Assembly: GCF_006442205.1 (NCBI RefSeq)
Contig: NZ_VFVR01000009.1
Span: 124,001-188,000, forward strand
Reading direction: 5' to 3'
Origin: Mesorhizobium sp. B2-3-12
Lineage (GTDB): Bacteria; Pseudomonadota; Alphaproteobacteria; Rhizobiales; Rhizobiaceae
Length of the DNA: 64,000 nucleotides
Shown: in pieces, positions 8,122 to 16,407 of the stretch
Layout: every line of letters begins with the position of its first letter
Position numbering within the stretch: position 1 is the first letter of the stretch
Notes under the pieces: generated by a model
The model's database searches: none
Seen by the model: the letters and a program-made list of their open reading frames with translations, nothing else
Told to the model about the DNA's origin: nothing
Position numbers and translations under genes: made by a program

Positions 8122-8219
8122 AAACCGGAGGCGTCGTTGCCCATCGGCGCGATCTGATGGCATTGTCGCCGCGACAGCGCGCCATGGGGAGAGATAGCGC
8201 ACCGCCAGGGAGGATTTCC

Positions 8220-9878
8220 ATGACCACGACACAAGGCGGCTTGCCGCGCTATGAGGACGCTGTTTCGGGCTTCCGCATCGAGGATGAGATCGCCAGGCTC
8301 GACGGCGACCCGTCGACCGGCATCAACGCCTATGTCGAATGCTGCGGCCGCCACACCGGCCAGAACCGGTTGGCGCTACGGGCGATCTCCGCGAGTGGCG
8401 AGCTCAACGAATTCAGCTTCGAGTATCTCGACGCTATGTCCGGCCGCGTCGGCAATCTGCTGAAGGAGTTGGGCGTCGGTCCGGGCGATGTCGTGGCCGC
8501 CATGCTTCCGCGCATCCCAGCGTTGGTGGCGCTGATCCTCGGCGCCTGGCGCGTCGGCGCCGTCTACCAGCCGCTGTTCACCGCCTTCGGCCCGAAGGCC
8601 ATCGAGCATCGCCTCGGCTATAGCGGTGCAAAATTGGTGGTGACCAATCCGGCCAATCGCGCCAAGCTCGACGAGGTCGCCAACCCTGCGCGAACCGCCA
8701 CCATCCTCGACGCGGGCGAGACGTTGCCTGCGGGCGACATCGATTTCCGCGCCGCCCTTGCCGCTGCTTCGCCGGCCTGCGAGCCGGTGATGCGCCGGGG
8801 CGAGGACCTGTTCATGATGATGTCGACCTCAGGCACCACAGGCCTGCCCAAGGGCGTGCCGGTGCCGCTCAGCGCTCTGCTGGCCTTCGGCGCCTATATG
8901 CGCGATGCGATCGGGCTGCGCCCTGACGATGTCTTCTGGAACATCGCCGATCCCGGTTGGGCCTACGGCCTCTATTACGCCATCACGGGCCCCCTGCTGC
9001 TCGGCATCGCCACCACCTTCAATGAGGGCGCCTTCACCGCCAAGAGCACCTATGACGTCATCGAGCGGCTTGGCGTCACCAGCCTTGCCGGCTCGCCCAC
9101 CGCCTTCCGCCTGCTGCTCGCCGAAGGCCCCGAGGCCGCCGCGCACGCAAAAGGCCGGCTGCGCGTGGTGAGCAGCGCCGGCGAGCCGCTCAACCCGGAG
9201 GTGATCCGCTGGTTCGACGCCCATCTCGATGCGCCGATCCACGACCATTACGGCCAGACCGAGAACGGCATGATGGTCAACAACCATCACGGGCTTTCGC
9301 ATCCTGTCCGCGCGGGCTCGGCCGGATTTGCCATGCCGGGCTACCGGATGGTGGTGCTGGATGAAGCCGGCAGCGAGCTCGGCCCCAACCATCCCGGCAT
9401 CCTTGCCGTAGACATCGCCAACTCGCCGCTGCGCTGGTTCGGCGGCTACCACCAGGCCGAAACCCCGGCCATTTCAGGTGGCTACTACCGCACCGGCGAC
9501 ACGGTGGAATACGAGCCCGACGGCTCGGTCTCCTTCATCGGCCGCGCCGACGACGTCATCACCTCGTCAGGCTACCGCATCGGCCCCTTCGACGTCGAAA
9601 GCGCGCTGATCGAACACCCCGCCGTCACCGAGGCAGCCGTGGTCGGCGTGCCCGACCCGCAACGCACCGAAATCGTCAAGGCCTTCGTCATCCTGGCGCC
9701 GGCCTTCAACGGCAGCCCGGAACTCGCCGAGGAACTCGCCCAGCATGTCAGAAAGCGCCTCTCGGCCCACGCCTATCCCCGCGAGATCGACTTCGTGAGC
9801 GAGCTGCCGAAGACGCCGAGCGGGAAGATCCAGAGGTTTCTGCTCAGGAAGGCGGAGGTGGAGAAGCGGAAGGGGTGA
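8220..9878 (+). CDS. AMP-binding acyl-CoA synthetase
   Basis: A 552-residue adenylate-forming enzyme that should activate a carboxylic acid to its CoA thioester with ATP. The phosphate loop STSGTTGLPKG (about residues 202-212), the adenine-binding HYGQTENG, YYRTGD, the hinge region GRADDVITSSGYRIGP and the C-terminal lysine of PKTPSGKIQRF are all visible. Domain order and length match acetyl/propionyl- or medium-chain synthetases. An AGGGAGGA ribosome site precedes ATG 8220. A longer open frame begins inside the LysR gene but is not credible as coding. It is monocistronic or follows the LysR gene. Confidence 0.93.
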   Translation: MTTTQGGLPRYEDAVSGFRIEDEIARLDGDPSTGINAYVECCGRHTGQNRLALRAISASGELNEFSFEYLDAMSGRVGNLLKELGVGPGDVVAAMLPRIPALVALILGAWRVGAVYQPLFTAFGPKAIEHRLGYSGAKLVVTNPANRAKLDEVANPARTATILDAGETLPAGDIDFRAALAAASPACEPVMRRGEDLFMMMSTSGTTGLPKGVPVPLSALLAFGAYMRDAIGLRPDDVFWNIADPGWAYGLYYAITGPLLLGIATTFNEGAFTAKSTYDVIERLGVTSLAGSPTAFRLLLAEGPEAAAHAKGRLRVVSSAGEPLNPEVIRWFDAHLDAPIHDHYGQTENGMMVNNHHGLSHPVRAGSAGFAMPGYRMVVLDEAGSELGPNHPGILAVDIANSPLRWFGGYHQAETPAISGGYYRTGDTVEYEPDGSVSFIGRADDVITSSGYRIGPFDVESALIEHPAVTEAAVVGVPDPQRTEIVKAFVILAPAFNGSPELAEELAQHVRKRLSAHAYPREIDFVSELPKTPSGKIQRFLLRKAEVEKRKG

Positions 9879-9921
9879 TGGGCGTGACGCCGCTTCTCGG
9901 CCCCAACAGTGAGGGCACTTC

Positions 9922-10272
9922 ATGACGAAGCATCGAATCTATTCCACAAGCTTCGCCAGCGTCTATCCGCACTATGTCGCCAAGGCGCAAAGGAAAGGAC
10001 GCACCAGAGCCGAGGTCGATGAGATCATCCGCTGGCTAACGGGTTACACCGAGAAGGAACTCGACGCCGAACTGGAGAAGAAAACCAGCTTCGAGGATTT
10101 CTTTGGTCAGGCCTCTCGACTGAATCCTTTGCGGAATTTGATTACAGGCGTGGTCTGCGGCGTGCGCGTGGAAGACATTGAGGATCCGCTGATGAAGGAA
10201 ATTCGCTACCTAGATAAGCTGATCGACGAGCTTGCGAAGGGGAAAGCGATGGAGAAGATACTCCGGAAATAA
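9922..10272 (+). CDS. DUF2200 domain-containing protein
   Basis: A 116-residue soluble protein without a signal peptide. The DUF2200 pattern is clear: an N-terminal HRIYSTSFASVYPHYVAKA, then RWLTGYTEKELDAEL near 41-55 and ITGVVCGVRVEDIEDPLMKEIRYLD. The family is conserved in many bacteria but has no established function that I know. It stands alone between the acyl-CoA synthetase and a convergent LysR gene. Its codon use is slightly less GC-rich than its neighbours. Confidence 0.9.
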   Translation: MTKHRIYSTSFASVYPHYVAKAQRKGRTRAEVDEIIRWLTGYTEKELDAELEKKTSFEDFFGQASRLNPLRNLITGVVCGVRVEDIEDPLMKEIRYLDKLIDELAKGKAMEKILRK

Positions 10273-10337
10273 GGCGAGAGGTCGAGCGCGCGATATCATT
10301 GACCGAGCGCATGAGCGCACGCGCTGATCGCGCGCCC

Positions 10338-11228
10338 TCACCCCACCATCTGCAGCGTCCCCTGGCGCCGCACCTCGGCTTCTATCTCCTTCACCAGCGT
10401 CTCCAGCGCGGGGTTGCGGGCGTTGCGGGCGCGGCGGATGACGTAGGCTAGGTCAGGAGGCTTGGGGAAATTCTTGTCGGCGATCTCCATGCCGGGCTGC
10501 AGATGGCGCTGGCTGAGCAGCGCGACGCCGAGGCCGGAGGTCACGCCGGCGATGATGCCGGCGGCACTCGAACATTCGAACACGATCTCGAACACCGTTC
10601 CCTCGTCCTGGCCGAGATCGAGGCCCCAGCGGCGATAGAAGCAGTTCTCGTCGAAGGACAGGAACGGCACCGGGTCGCCTTTCGCCAGGATCAGTTCGGG
10701 CGACTTCACCCAATGCAGGCTCTCGCGAAAGAGCAGGACGTCGGTCGGGCGGACCTCGTGCTGGAACACCTGGATGATGGCCGCGTCGAGCGCGCCTTCG
10801 CCCAGCAGCTTCTGCAAGGCGAGGCTCATGCGCACTTGCGTGCGCACGCTCACTTCGGGGTAGAGCCGGCGAAACCGGCCAAGGATGCGCGACAGGTCGG
10901 TGCAGGTCGTGTCCTCGGTCATCCCCAGCGCGATCTTGCCCTGCAGCGTGCTTTTCGACAGGCTCAGGATCGCCTCGTCATGGATGCCCAGGATGCGCCT
11001 TGCATAGCCCAAGAGATCCTGCCCTGAGCTGGTGAACATCGGCGCATTGGCCTTGCGGCTGAGGATTTCGCAGTCGAGGCTCGTCTCCAGCCGCCGGATC
11101 TTGTGGCTGACGGCCGACTGCGACAGGCCCAGCATCTCGGCCGCGCGGGTGACGCCGCCATGTTTCTCGATCGCCACCATCGCCCGCAAGGCATCGACAT
11201 CCAGGCGGCGGCTCATCACTCCAGCCAT
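10338..11228 (-). CDS. LysR family transcriptional regulator
   Basis: A 296-residue LysR protein with a normal helix-turn-helix (AAEMLGLSQSAVSHKIRRLE, about residues 29-48) and a periplasmic-binding-protein-like effector domain. A second in-frame ATG at 11216 is an equally good start; the open frame upstream of 11228 has no LysR similarity. It is divergent from an EamA-type exporter at 11436 across 207 bp, the usual arrangement for a regulator and the transporter it controls. Confidence 0.9.
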   Translation of the reverse strand: MAGVMSRRLDVDALRAMVAIEKHGGVTRAAEMLGLSQSAVSHKIRRLETSLDCEILSRKANAPMFTSSGQDLLGYARRILGIHDEAILSLSKSTLQGKIALGMTEDTTCTDLSRILGRFRRLYPEVSVRTQVRMSLALQKLLGEGALDAAIIQVFQHEVRPTDVLLFRESLHWVKSPELILAKGDPVPFLSFDENCFYRRWGLDLGQDEGTVFEIVFECSSAAGIIAGVTSGLGVALLSQRHLQPGMEIADKNFPKPPDLAYVIRRARNARNPALETLVKEIEAEVRRQGTLQMVG

Positions 11229-11435
11229 GACAATCCTCGTTCGAAAAGACGTGCTGGTCCAGTTCCTTAAGCGGAACCGGCTCCAAGGCAAATTCATATG
11301 TCAGCTTTCGTGGCTATTTCATGAGTTCATCGAAATTTGTCATGTGCAAAAACAGGCCTGCCGCCATAAATCCTCAGCTCGGATCGGCCACGATCCGCCT
11401 AGCGCGGATCGGCGCCGCTGCAACGAAGAGACCGC

Positions 11436-12365
11436 ATGATGCACCCTCTACCCCATCGCCTGGTCTGGCCACTGCTGGCGACCGCGCTGGTCGTCAGCTG
11501 GAGTTCCGGCTTTGTCGGCATCCGCTACGCCAGCGAGAACGCTGACGTCATGCTGGTGCTGTTCTGGCGGACCTTGATGTCGGGACTGGTCCTGCTGCCC
11601 TTCGCGCTCATGGTCGGGCCGCGCATCGGCGCAGGCGCCCTGGTGCAACAGATGGCGTTCGGCGTGGCGATGATGTTCCTCTATCTCGGCGGCTTCGCGC
11701 TTGCCGTCGGCCAGCGCGTGCCGACCGGCCTCGTCGCACTGATCTCCGACCTCGTCCCGCTCGCCATTGCGGCACTGTCGCAGCCCGTTCTCGGCCACCG
11801 ACTGACATCGAGGCAATGGACCGGAACGGCGCTCGGGGTGGCCGGCGTGCTGATCGTCTCGCTGAACAGCCTCAGCCTCGGCAGCGCGCCCGCCTGGGCC
11901 TACATGGTGACCATCGCTTCGATGATGGTTTTCGCGCTCGCGACCGTACTGCAGAAGCGGATGGGGACGATCGACATGCCCATCCACCAAAGCCTGTGCA
12001 TCCAATGCCTGACAGCGTCGATCTTCTTTGCCGCCTGCGCCGGGTGGAATGGCGGGCTAATGCCGCCGCTCGATGGCCGTTTCGAGTTCGGCATCGCCTG
12101 GCTGGTGCTGTTTTCGACCTTCTTCTGCTACGGCGTCTACTATGTCAGCCTGCGCCTCCATAGCGCAGCGCAGGTCAGCAGCGTCATCTATCTCAGCCCG
12201 CCGGTGACGATGCTGTGGGCCTGGCTGCTGTTCGGCGAGCCGCTTTCATGGGCGATGGTCCTCGGCCTCGCGGTGACGCTGTTCGGCGTCTGGCTGACAT
12301 CCTCGCGCGGCACTGCATCCAGGGGCGAGGCAGGTTTGCGGCCGGTCGGGCAACCGGCCGATTGA
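11436..12365 (+). CDS. EamA/DMT family transporter
   Basis: A 309-residue membrane protein with about ten hydrophobic segments in two similar halves (starting near residues 10 and 150), the layout of drug/metabolite transporters. The N-terminus reads VVSWSSGFVGIRYASE, typical of EamA half one. Such proteins usually export amino acids or small metabolites. It is divergent from a LysR regulator and followed after 39 bp by a haloacid dehalogenase-like gene in the same direction, perhaps in one transcript. Confidence 0.9.
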   Translation: MMHPLPHRLVWPLLATALVVSWSSGFVGIRYASENADVMLVLFWRTLMSGLVLLPFALMVGPRIGAGALVQQMAFGVAMMFLYLGGFALAVGQRVPTGLVALISDLVPLAIAALSQPVLGHRLTSRQWTGTALGVAGVLIVSLNSLSLGSAPAWAYMVTIASMMVFALATVLQKRMGTIDMPIHQSLCIQCLTASIFFAACAGWNGGLMPPLDGRFEFGIAWLVLFSTFFCYGVYYVSLRLHSAAQVSSVIYLSPPVTMLWAWLLFGEPLSWAMVLGLAVTLFGVWLTSSRGTASRGEAGLRPVGQPAD

Positions 12366-12404
12366 TCGCGATCCGCGCAAACACCACCCCAAAGGAGTGA
12401 TTCC

Positions 12405-13127
12405 ATGAAGCTGACTGATTTCAAGGCCCTGACCTTCGACTGCTACGGCACGCTGATCGATTGGGAATCCGGCATGATCGAAGCCCTGAAGCCGCTGACC
12501 CAGCGGGTTGGCGGCGCCTTGAGCCGCGACGAGGTCCTGCAGGCGCATGCAAGGCATGAATCCAGCCAGCAGAACTGGACGCCGCAAAAACGCTACAGCG
12601 ACCTTCTGGCTGTCGTCTACAAGCGGCTGGCCGAGGAATGGGGCGTCGTGGCCACGCCGGAAGAGTGCATCGCCTATGGCCAGAGCGTGAAGGACTGGCC
12701 GGCCTTTGCCGACACCGCCGCCGCCCTGCAATATCTGAAGCAGCACTACAAGCTCGCCATCCTCTCCAATGTCGACAATACAAGCTTCTCCTTCAGCAAC
12801 AGGAAGCTCGGCGTCGATTTCGACGCGGTCTACACGGCCGAGGATATCGGCTCCTACAAGCCGTCGCCCCGGAATTTCGACTATATGCTGGAAAAGCTGG
12901 CGACGCTCGGAATCAGCGGCAAGGAGGTCCTGCACACGGCCGAAAGCCTGTTCCACGATCATGCCGTCACCAATGGCCTCGGCCTTAAATCATGCTGGAT
13001 CCAGCGCCGGCACGCCGATCAGGGTTTTGGCGCCACCATGCATCCCGGCGACATGCCGAAGGTGGACTTCCGCTTCGACAGCATGGCCGACCTGGTGGAG
13101 GCGCACAGGGCAGAGGTGCGCGCCTGA
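12405..13127 (+). CDS. Haloacid dehalogenase type II (HAD superfamily hydrolase)
   Basis: A 240-residue HAD protein. Motif I is FDCYGTLIDWE with the nucleophile Asp near residue 10. Motif II is the Ser in ILSNVDN, and the later Lys (SYKPSPRNF) and acid (FHDHAVTNGLG) positions are present. The CYGTLIDW wording and the cap position fit the L-2-haloacid dehalogenase group; members also include general phosphatases. A strong AAAGGAG ribosome site precedes the start. It probably follows the EamA gene in one transcript. Confidence 0.88.
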   Translation: MKLTDFKALTFDCYGTLIDWESGMIEALKPLTQRVGGALSRDEVLQAHARHESSQQNWTPQKRYSDLLAVVYKRLAEEWGVVATPEECIAYGQSVKDWPAFADTAAALQYLKQHYKLAILSNVDNTSFSFSNRKLGVDFDAVYTAEDIGSYKPSPRNFDYMLEKLATLGISGKEVLHTAESLFHDHAVTNGLGLKSCWIQRRHADQGFGATMHPGDMPKVDFRFDSMADLVEAHRAEVRA

Positions 13128-13149
13128 TTGACCATCCGCAGCGGGGACG

Positions 13150-15198
13150 TCAGTCCTTTTTGTGGGCGCGATCGAGCGGCTTTCCGGCCGAGGCGCCGGA
13201 ACCCCACAAGGCGCGGCCGAGCAAGCCCCTGCGTTTGCGCGGGGCGAGATCGATATCGCTGACCAGCTTGGCGCCGCCCTTGCGCCGCTCGAGCGTGATC
13301 TTGCGGCTGTGAAAAGCCTCCAGCTCGGCCCGGTGCGCCACGCTGACGATGGTGACATCGGGCAATTCATGGATGATGGTCTCCATCATCTTTTCCTGGC
13401 TCTTCTCGTCGAGCGCCGCCGTCGCCTCATCCAGCACGATGATGTCGGGCGCGTGCAGGAGGAGCCGCGCGAAGGCCAGCCGCTGCTTCTCGCCGCCCGA
13501 CAGGGTCTGGTCCCATGGCGCGTCTTCGTCGATCCTGTCGCCGAGATGACCGAGCCCGACCTTGTCGAGGGCAGCCTTGATCTGCGCGACCGTCCAGTCG
13601 TCGGCCGCACCGGGATAGGCCGCCGCCCGGCGCAGCGTGCCCGCGGGAATGTAGGGACGCTGCGGCAGCATGAACATGCGCTTTCCCGGGTGGAAATCGA
13701 CGCTGCCGCCGCCCCACGGCCACAGGCCCGCTATCGCCCGCACCAGCGTGCTCTTGCCCGAGCCGGATTCGCCCGCCACCAGCAGCCGCTCGCCCGGCTG
13801 GATCACGACCTCTGTCTCCTTGACCACGGCGGTGCCGTCATCGAGCGACACCGAGAGGTTGTTGAGGCTCAACATCGTATTGTCCTTGGTCTCGCCGCGA
13901 TTGATGCGGCCGAGCGCGTCGCTCTCTTCGGCGCGTTCGAGCCCGTCGAGCGACATCATCAGCGAGGCGATGCGCCGTGCCGAGGCGTTCCAGTCGGCGA
14001 GCCGCGGATAATTGTCGACCAGCCATCCGAACGCCCCCTGCACTATGGCAAAGGCGGACGCCGCCTGCATGACCTGGCCCAGCGACATCGAGCCGTCGAG
14101 GAATTTCGGCGCACACAACAGCACCGGCACGACGGGCGCGAACAGGCTCGACCCCTGCGACACCAGCGCCGTGCGCATGTGCTGGCCGGCAAGCTTCGCC
14201 CACCGCCCCAGCACGCCGGCGAAGGTCCTGTCGATACCGCTGCGCTCTTCCTCCTCGCCGCCGAGCAAGGCGATGCTCTCGCCGTTTTCGCGCACGCGTG
14301 TCAGCGTGTAGCGGAATTCCGCTTCCGCCTGGTTCTTCTGCTCGGAGAGTTCGACGAAATGCCGGCCGATGACCACCATCGAGGTGGAGGTGATGGCGGC
14401 ATAGATGACCGCGGTGATGACGAGGAAACCTGGAATGGTGACGGTCGAGCCGCCGATCGTCAGCGTCAGCGCGCCGCCGATCGTCCACAGCACGACGATG
14501 AAGGTCGATGCCGCCAGGAAGGCGTTGAGGACGCCGGAAACGAAATCGACCGGCGATTCGGTGGCGATCCGCAGATCTTCGGCGATTCGGGCTTCGGGAT
14601 TCTGGTGATCGCCGCCGACGAGATTGAGCTGGTAGTAGCGGCCGTTGGTGAGCCAGCGGCCGATGACGGACGTGGTGAGCCAGGAGCGCCAGCGGCGTTG
14701 GATCGTCATGCGCAGATAGACCTGCGCGACGACCAGACTGGCGCTGCCGAGCACCAGCGGCACGAACACGGCGCTCAGGAAATAGACGTTCGGCGCATTG
14801 CGCTGCTCGATGGCGTCGAAGATCGAGCGGTTCCAGACATTGATCCCGTACTGGAAGCCGACATTGACACAGATCAGGATCAGGAGCGCGATCGTGCACG
14901 GCCAGGCGAGCTTGTCGCCGCGCCGGCTCCAATAGCCGCGCGCGCTGATCCAGAACCGCTTCAAGAGGTATTTCTTGCGCGCCTGCTCTGCCTGTTCGGG
15001 GCTCAGCTGCGGATCGGGTTCGACGGCCTCCGGCGGGGGCGCGTCCTCGCCGACGACCTCTGACGCGGCCTCGACATCAGGTGCCTTCTCCCGGCGGGGC
15101 TTCCTGGCACCGTTTGGTTTGGCGCCGCCGACCGGCTTCGGTTTGGATTTGATGTCTGCCACAACCGCCATAACGGCCTGGATATCGGAAGGTTTCAT
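13150..15198 (-). CDS. ABC transporter permease/ATP-binding fusion, SbmA/BacA-ABC (BclA/ExsE/YddA) type
   Basis: A 682-residue protein in which a membrane domain is fused to one ABC ATPase. The first 90 residues are cytoplasmic and rich in Lys, Pro and Ala. The membrane part follows and looks like the ABC_membrane_2 (SbmA/BacA-like) domain, with FQYGINVWNRSIFDAIEQRN. The ATPase has Walker A GESGSGKST, LSGGEKQR and Walker B IIVLDEATAALDE. Relatives in rhizobia (BclA, ExsE) move peptides or lipids and can matter for survival in the host. The ATG at 15198 is preferred over an in-frame TTG at 15222. The downstream HAD gene is convergent. Confidence 0.88.
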   Translation of the reverse strand: MKPSDIQAVMAVVADIKSKPKPVGGAKPNGARKPRREKAPDVEAASEVVGEDAPPPEAVEPDPQLSPEQAEQARKKYLLKRFWISARGYWSRRGDKLAWPCTIALLILICVNVGFQYGINVWNRSIFDAIEQRNAPNVYFLSAVFVPLVLGSASLVVAQVYLRMTIQRRWRSWLTTSVIGRWLTNGRYYQLNLVGGDHQNPEARIAEDLRIATESPVDFVSGVLNAFLAASTFIVVLWTIGGALTLTIGGSTVTIPGFLVITAVIYAAITSTSMVVIGRHFVELSEQKNQAEAEFRYTLTRVRENGESIALLGGEEEERSGIDRTFAGVLGRWAKLAGQHMRTALVSQGSSLFAPVVPVLLCAPKFLDGSMSLGQVMQAASAFAIVQGAFGWLVDNYPRLADWNASARRIASLMMSLDGLERAEESDALGRINRGETKDNTMLSLNNLSVSLDDGTAVVKETEVVIQPGERLLVAGESGSGKSTLVRAIAGLWPWGGGSVDFHPGKRMFMLPQRPYIPAGTLRRAAAYPGAADDWTVAQIKAALDKVGLGHLGDRIDEDAPWDQTLSGGEKQRLAFARLLLHAPDIIVLDEATAALDEKSQEKMMETIIHELPDVTIVSVAHRAELEAFHSRKITLERRKGGAKLVSDIDLAPRKRRGLLGRALWGSGASAGKPLDRAHKKD

Positions 15199-15324
15199 TG
15201 TGACGGCTCGCCACCGTGCCAAAGCTGTCCTGGTGCCTCGATATCCGACCGCCTCGGCCCGCCTTCACCGCCGCACAATCGCCACCAAGCCACGCGAAGA
15301 GCTTGTAAAAACGGAGGTTCGACG

Positions 15325-16203
15325 ATGCGTCTGGTCTGGACTTTGGCGTTCGCGCTGGCGAGCGGTGCGGCCTGTGCCGCTTCACCGGAGGACGAGTACA
15401 TCGCCGCGCGCGACAAGGCGATATCAGCCATAGCCGCGATGGAAAGCGCCAACGCTCCCGTCGAAACGCTCGATGCGGCCAATGAAAAGGCCCGCGCCGA
15501 TCTCGAACAGCGCCTTTCGGCGCTTCTGGGGCCTTTCACGGTCAAGGGTTTTCCGGCGGCCGGCACGATCAACATCGAAAGCCTCAGTTCCTCCGATGTC
15601 GGCTTCGGCATGCTGGACGGGCTGCGTCACGGCACCGAGGACGGCCCCAGCATCGTGGCCTCGACACGCGGGCTGGTCGAACGCTGGCTGCAATCGCGCG
15701 CCGCCGAGACCGACGCCGATCTCAAACTGCCGACCAGCTTTGACGCAGCGCTGAAGCTCGACGCCTTCTACACCCAGGCCATCGGCAGCGACGCTGCGTT
15801 CACCGGCACGCTAGACTTCAAGCTGAAGACGCCCGACGGCGCCGACATGACGATCGCCCGCCTCGGCGGCTGGGCCCAGGATGTCGGCCCGAATTACGAC
15901 CAGGAAATCGTCGTCACCCTGGTCAAGGGCGACAGCGTCATGATCGCCGAGGCGCCCGCGACGGTCCCCAAGATCGCCGCCTGCGACGCGGTCTGGACCG
16001 CCGCAGACGCCGCCGCCCAGAAACTGGTCAAGCAGGCCACCGACGACAGCGAAGACAACACATCCGATGCCGCCGACGCCGCCTGGGCAAAAGGCGACAG
16101 CGACTTCCGCGCCTGCATGGCCAAGACCCTGCCCGATACCCCGGTCTTCCCCGCCCTGCTCACCCAGGCGCAGGCGCTCGCCGACAAGATGGCTGGGAAG
16201 TAG
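15325..16203 (+). CDS. Hypothetical secreted protein
   Basis: A 292-residue protein with a clear Sec signal peptide (LVWTLAFALASGAACAAS, cleavage near residue 19). The mature part begins with an alpha-helical, charged stretch (DEYIAARDKAISAIAAME). It has a middle part with possible beta strands and two cysteines in the C-terminal third that could pair in the periplasm (AACDAVW and FRACMAK). I do not recognise a family. A GGAGG site precedes the ATG. It is divergent from the ABC transporter across 126 bp. Confidence 0.75.
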   Translation: MRLVWTLAFALASGAACAASPEDEYIAARDKAISAIAAMESANAPVETLDAANEKARADLEQRLSALLGPFTVKGFPAAGTINIESLSSSDVGFGMLDGLRHGTEDGPSIVASTRGLVERWLQSRAAETDADLKLPTSFDAALKLDAFYTQAIGSDAAFTGTLDFKLKTPDGADMTIARLGGWAQDVGPNYDQEIVVTLVKGDSVMIAEAPATVPKIAACDAVWTAADAAAQKLVKQATDDSEDNTSDAADAAWAKGDSDFRACMAKTLPDTPVFPALLTQAQALADKMAGK

Positions 16204-16220
16204 GGCGCGACGCAGACGCT

Positions 16221-16251
16221 GCCAATCTCCCCCCTCGTGGGGGAGATTGGC
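16221..16251. repeat. Perfect 13-bp-stem hairpin, short intergenic repeat
   Basis: GCCAATCTCCCCC and its exact complement enclose the 5-nt loop CTCGT. The stem shares CCAATCTCCCC with the inner hairpins of the composite repeats at 3451 and 55761. No U-tract follows. It lies 18 bp after the stop of the secreted-protein gene, where it could stabilise the 3' end. Confidence 0.85.
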
Positions 16252-16407
16252 TGTTTCGCCGATTCCGCCCTTGCGGCCTCCGCACTCCATCACGATATTG
16301 TCGTCGCGCCGGCACCCGCCGAGTTGCCGACGCAATTGAAAATGGTTGAAGGAAGTCCTGGACGCGCCACGGCGCGGCGGGCGGGTGAAAAGCGTGGGAA
16401 ACCTGGA

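Noticed and set aside
13162..15063. Long plus-strand open frame (about 630 codons) opposite the ABC transporter
   Set aside because: It is the antisense shadow of a clearly recognisable ABC transporter and has no domain pattern of its own; GC-rich DNA produces many such frames.
16252..16407. Heat-shock (sigma-32) promoter of htpG
   Set aside because: A TTGAA occurs near 16335, but no matching -10 at proper spacing was found.
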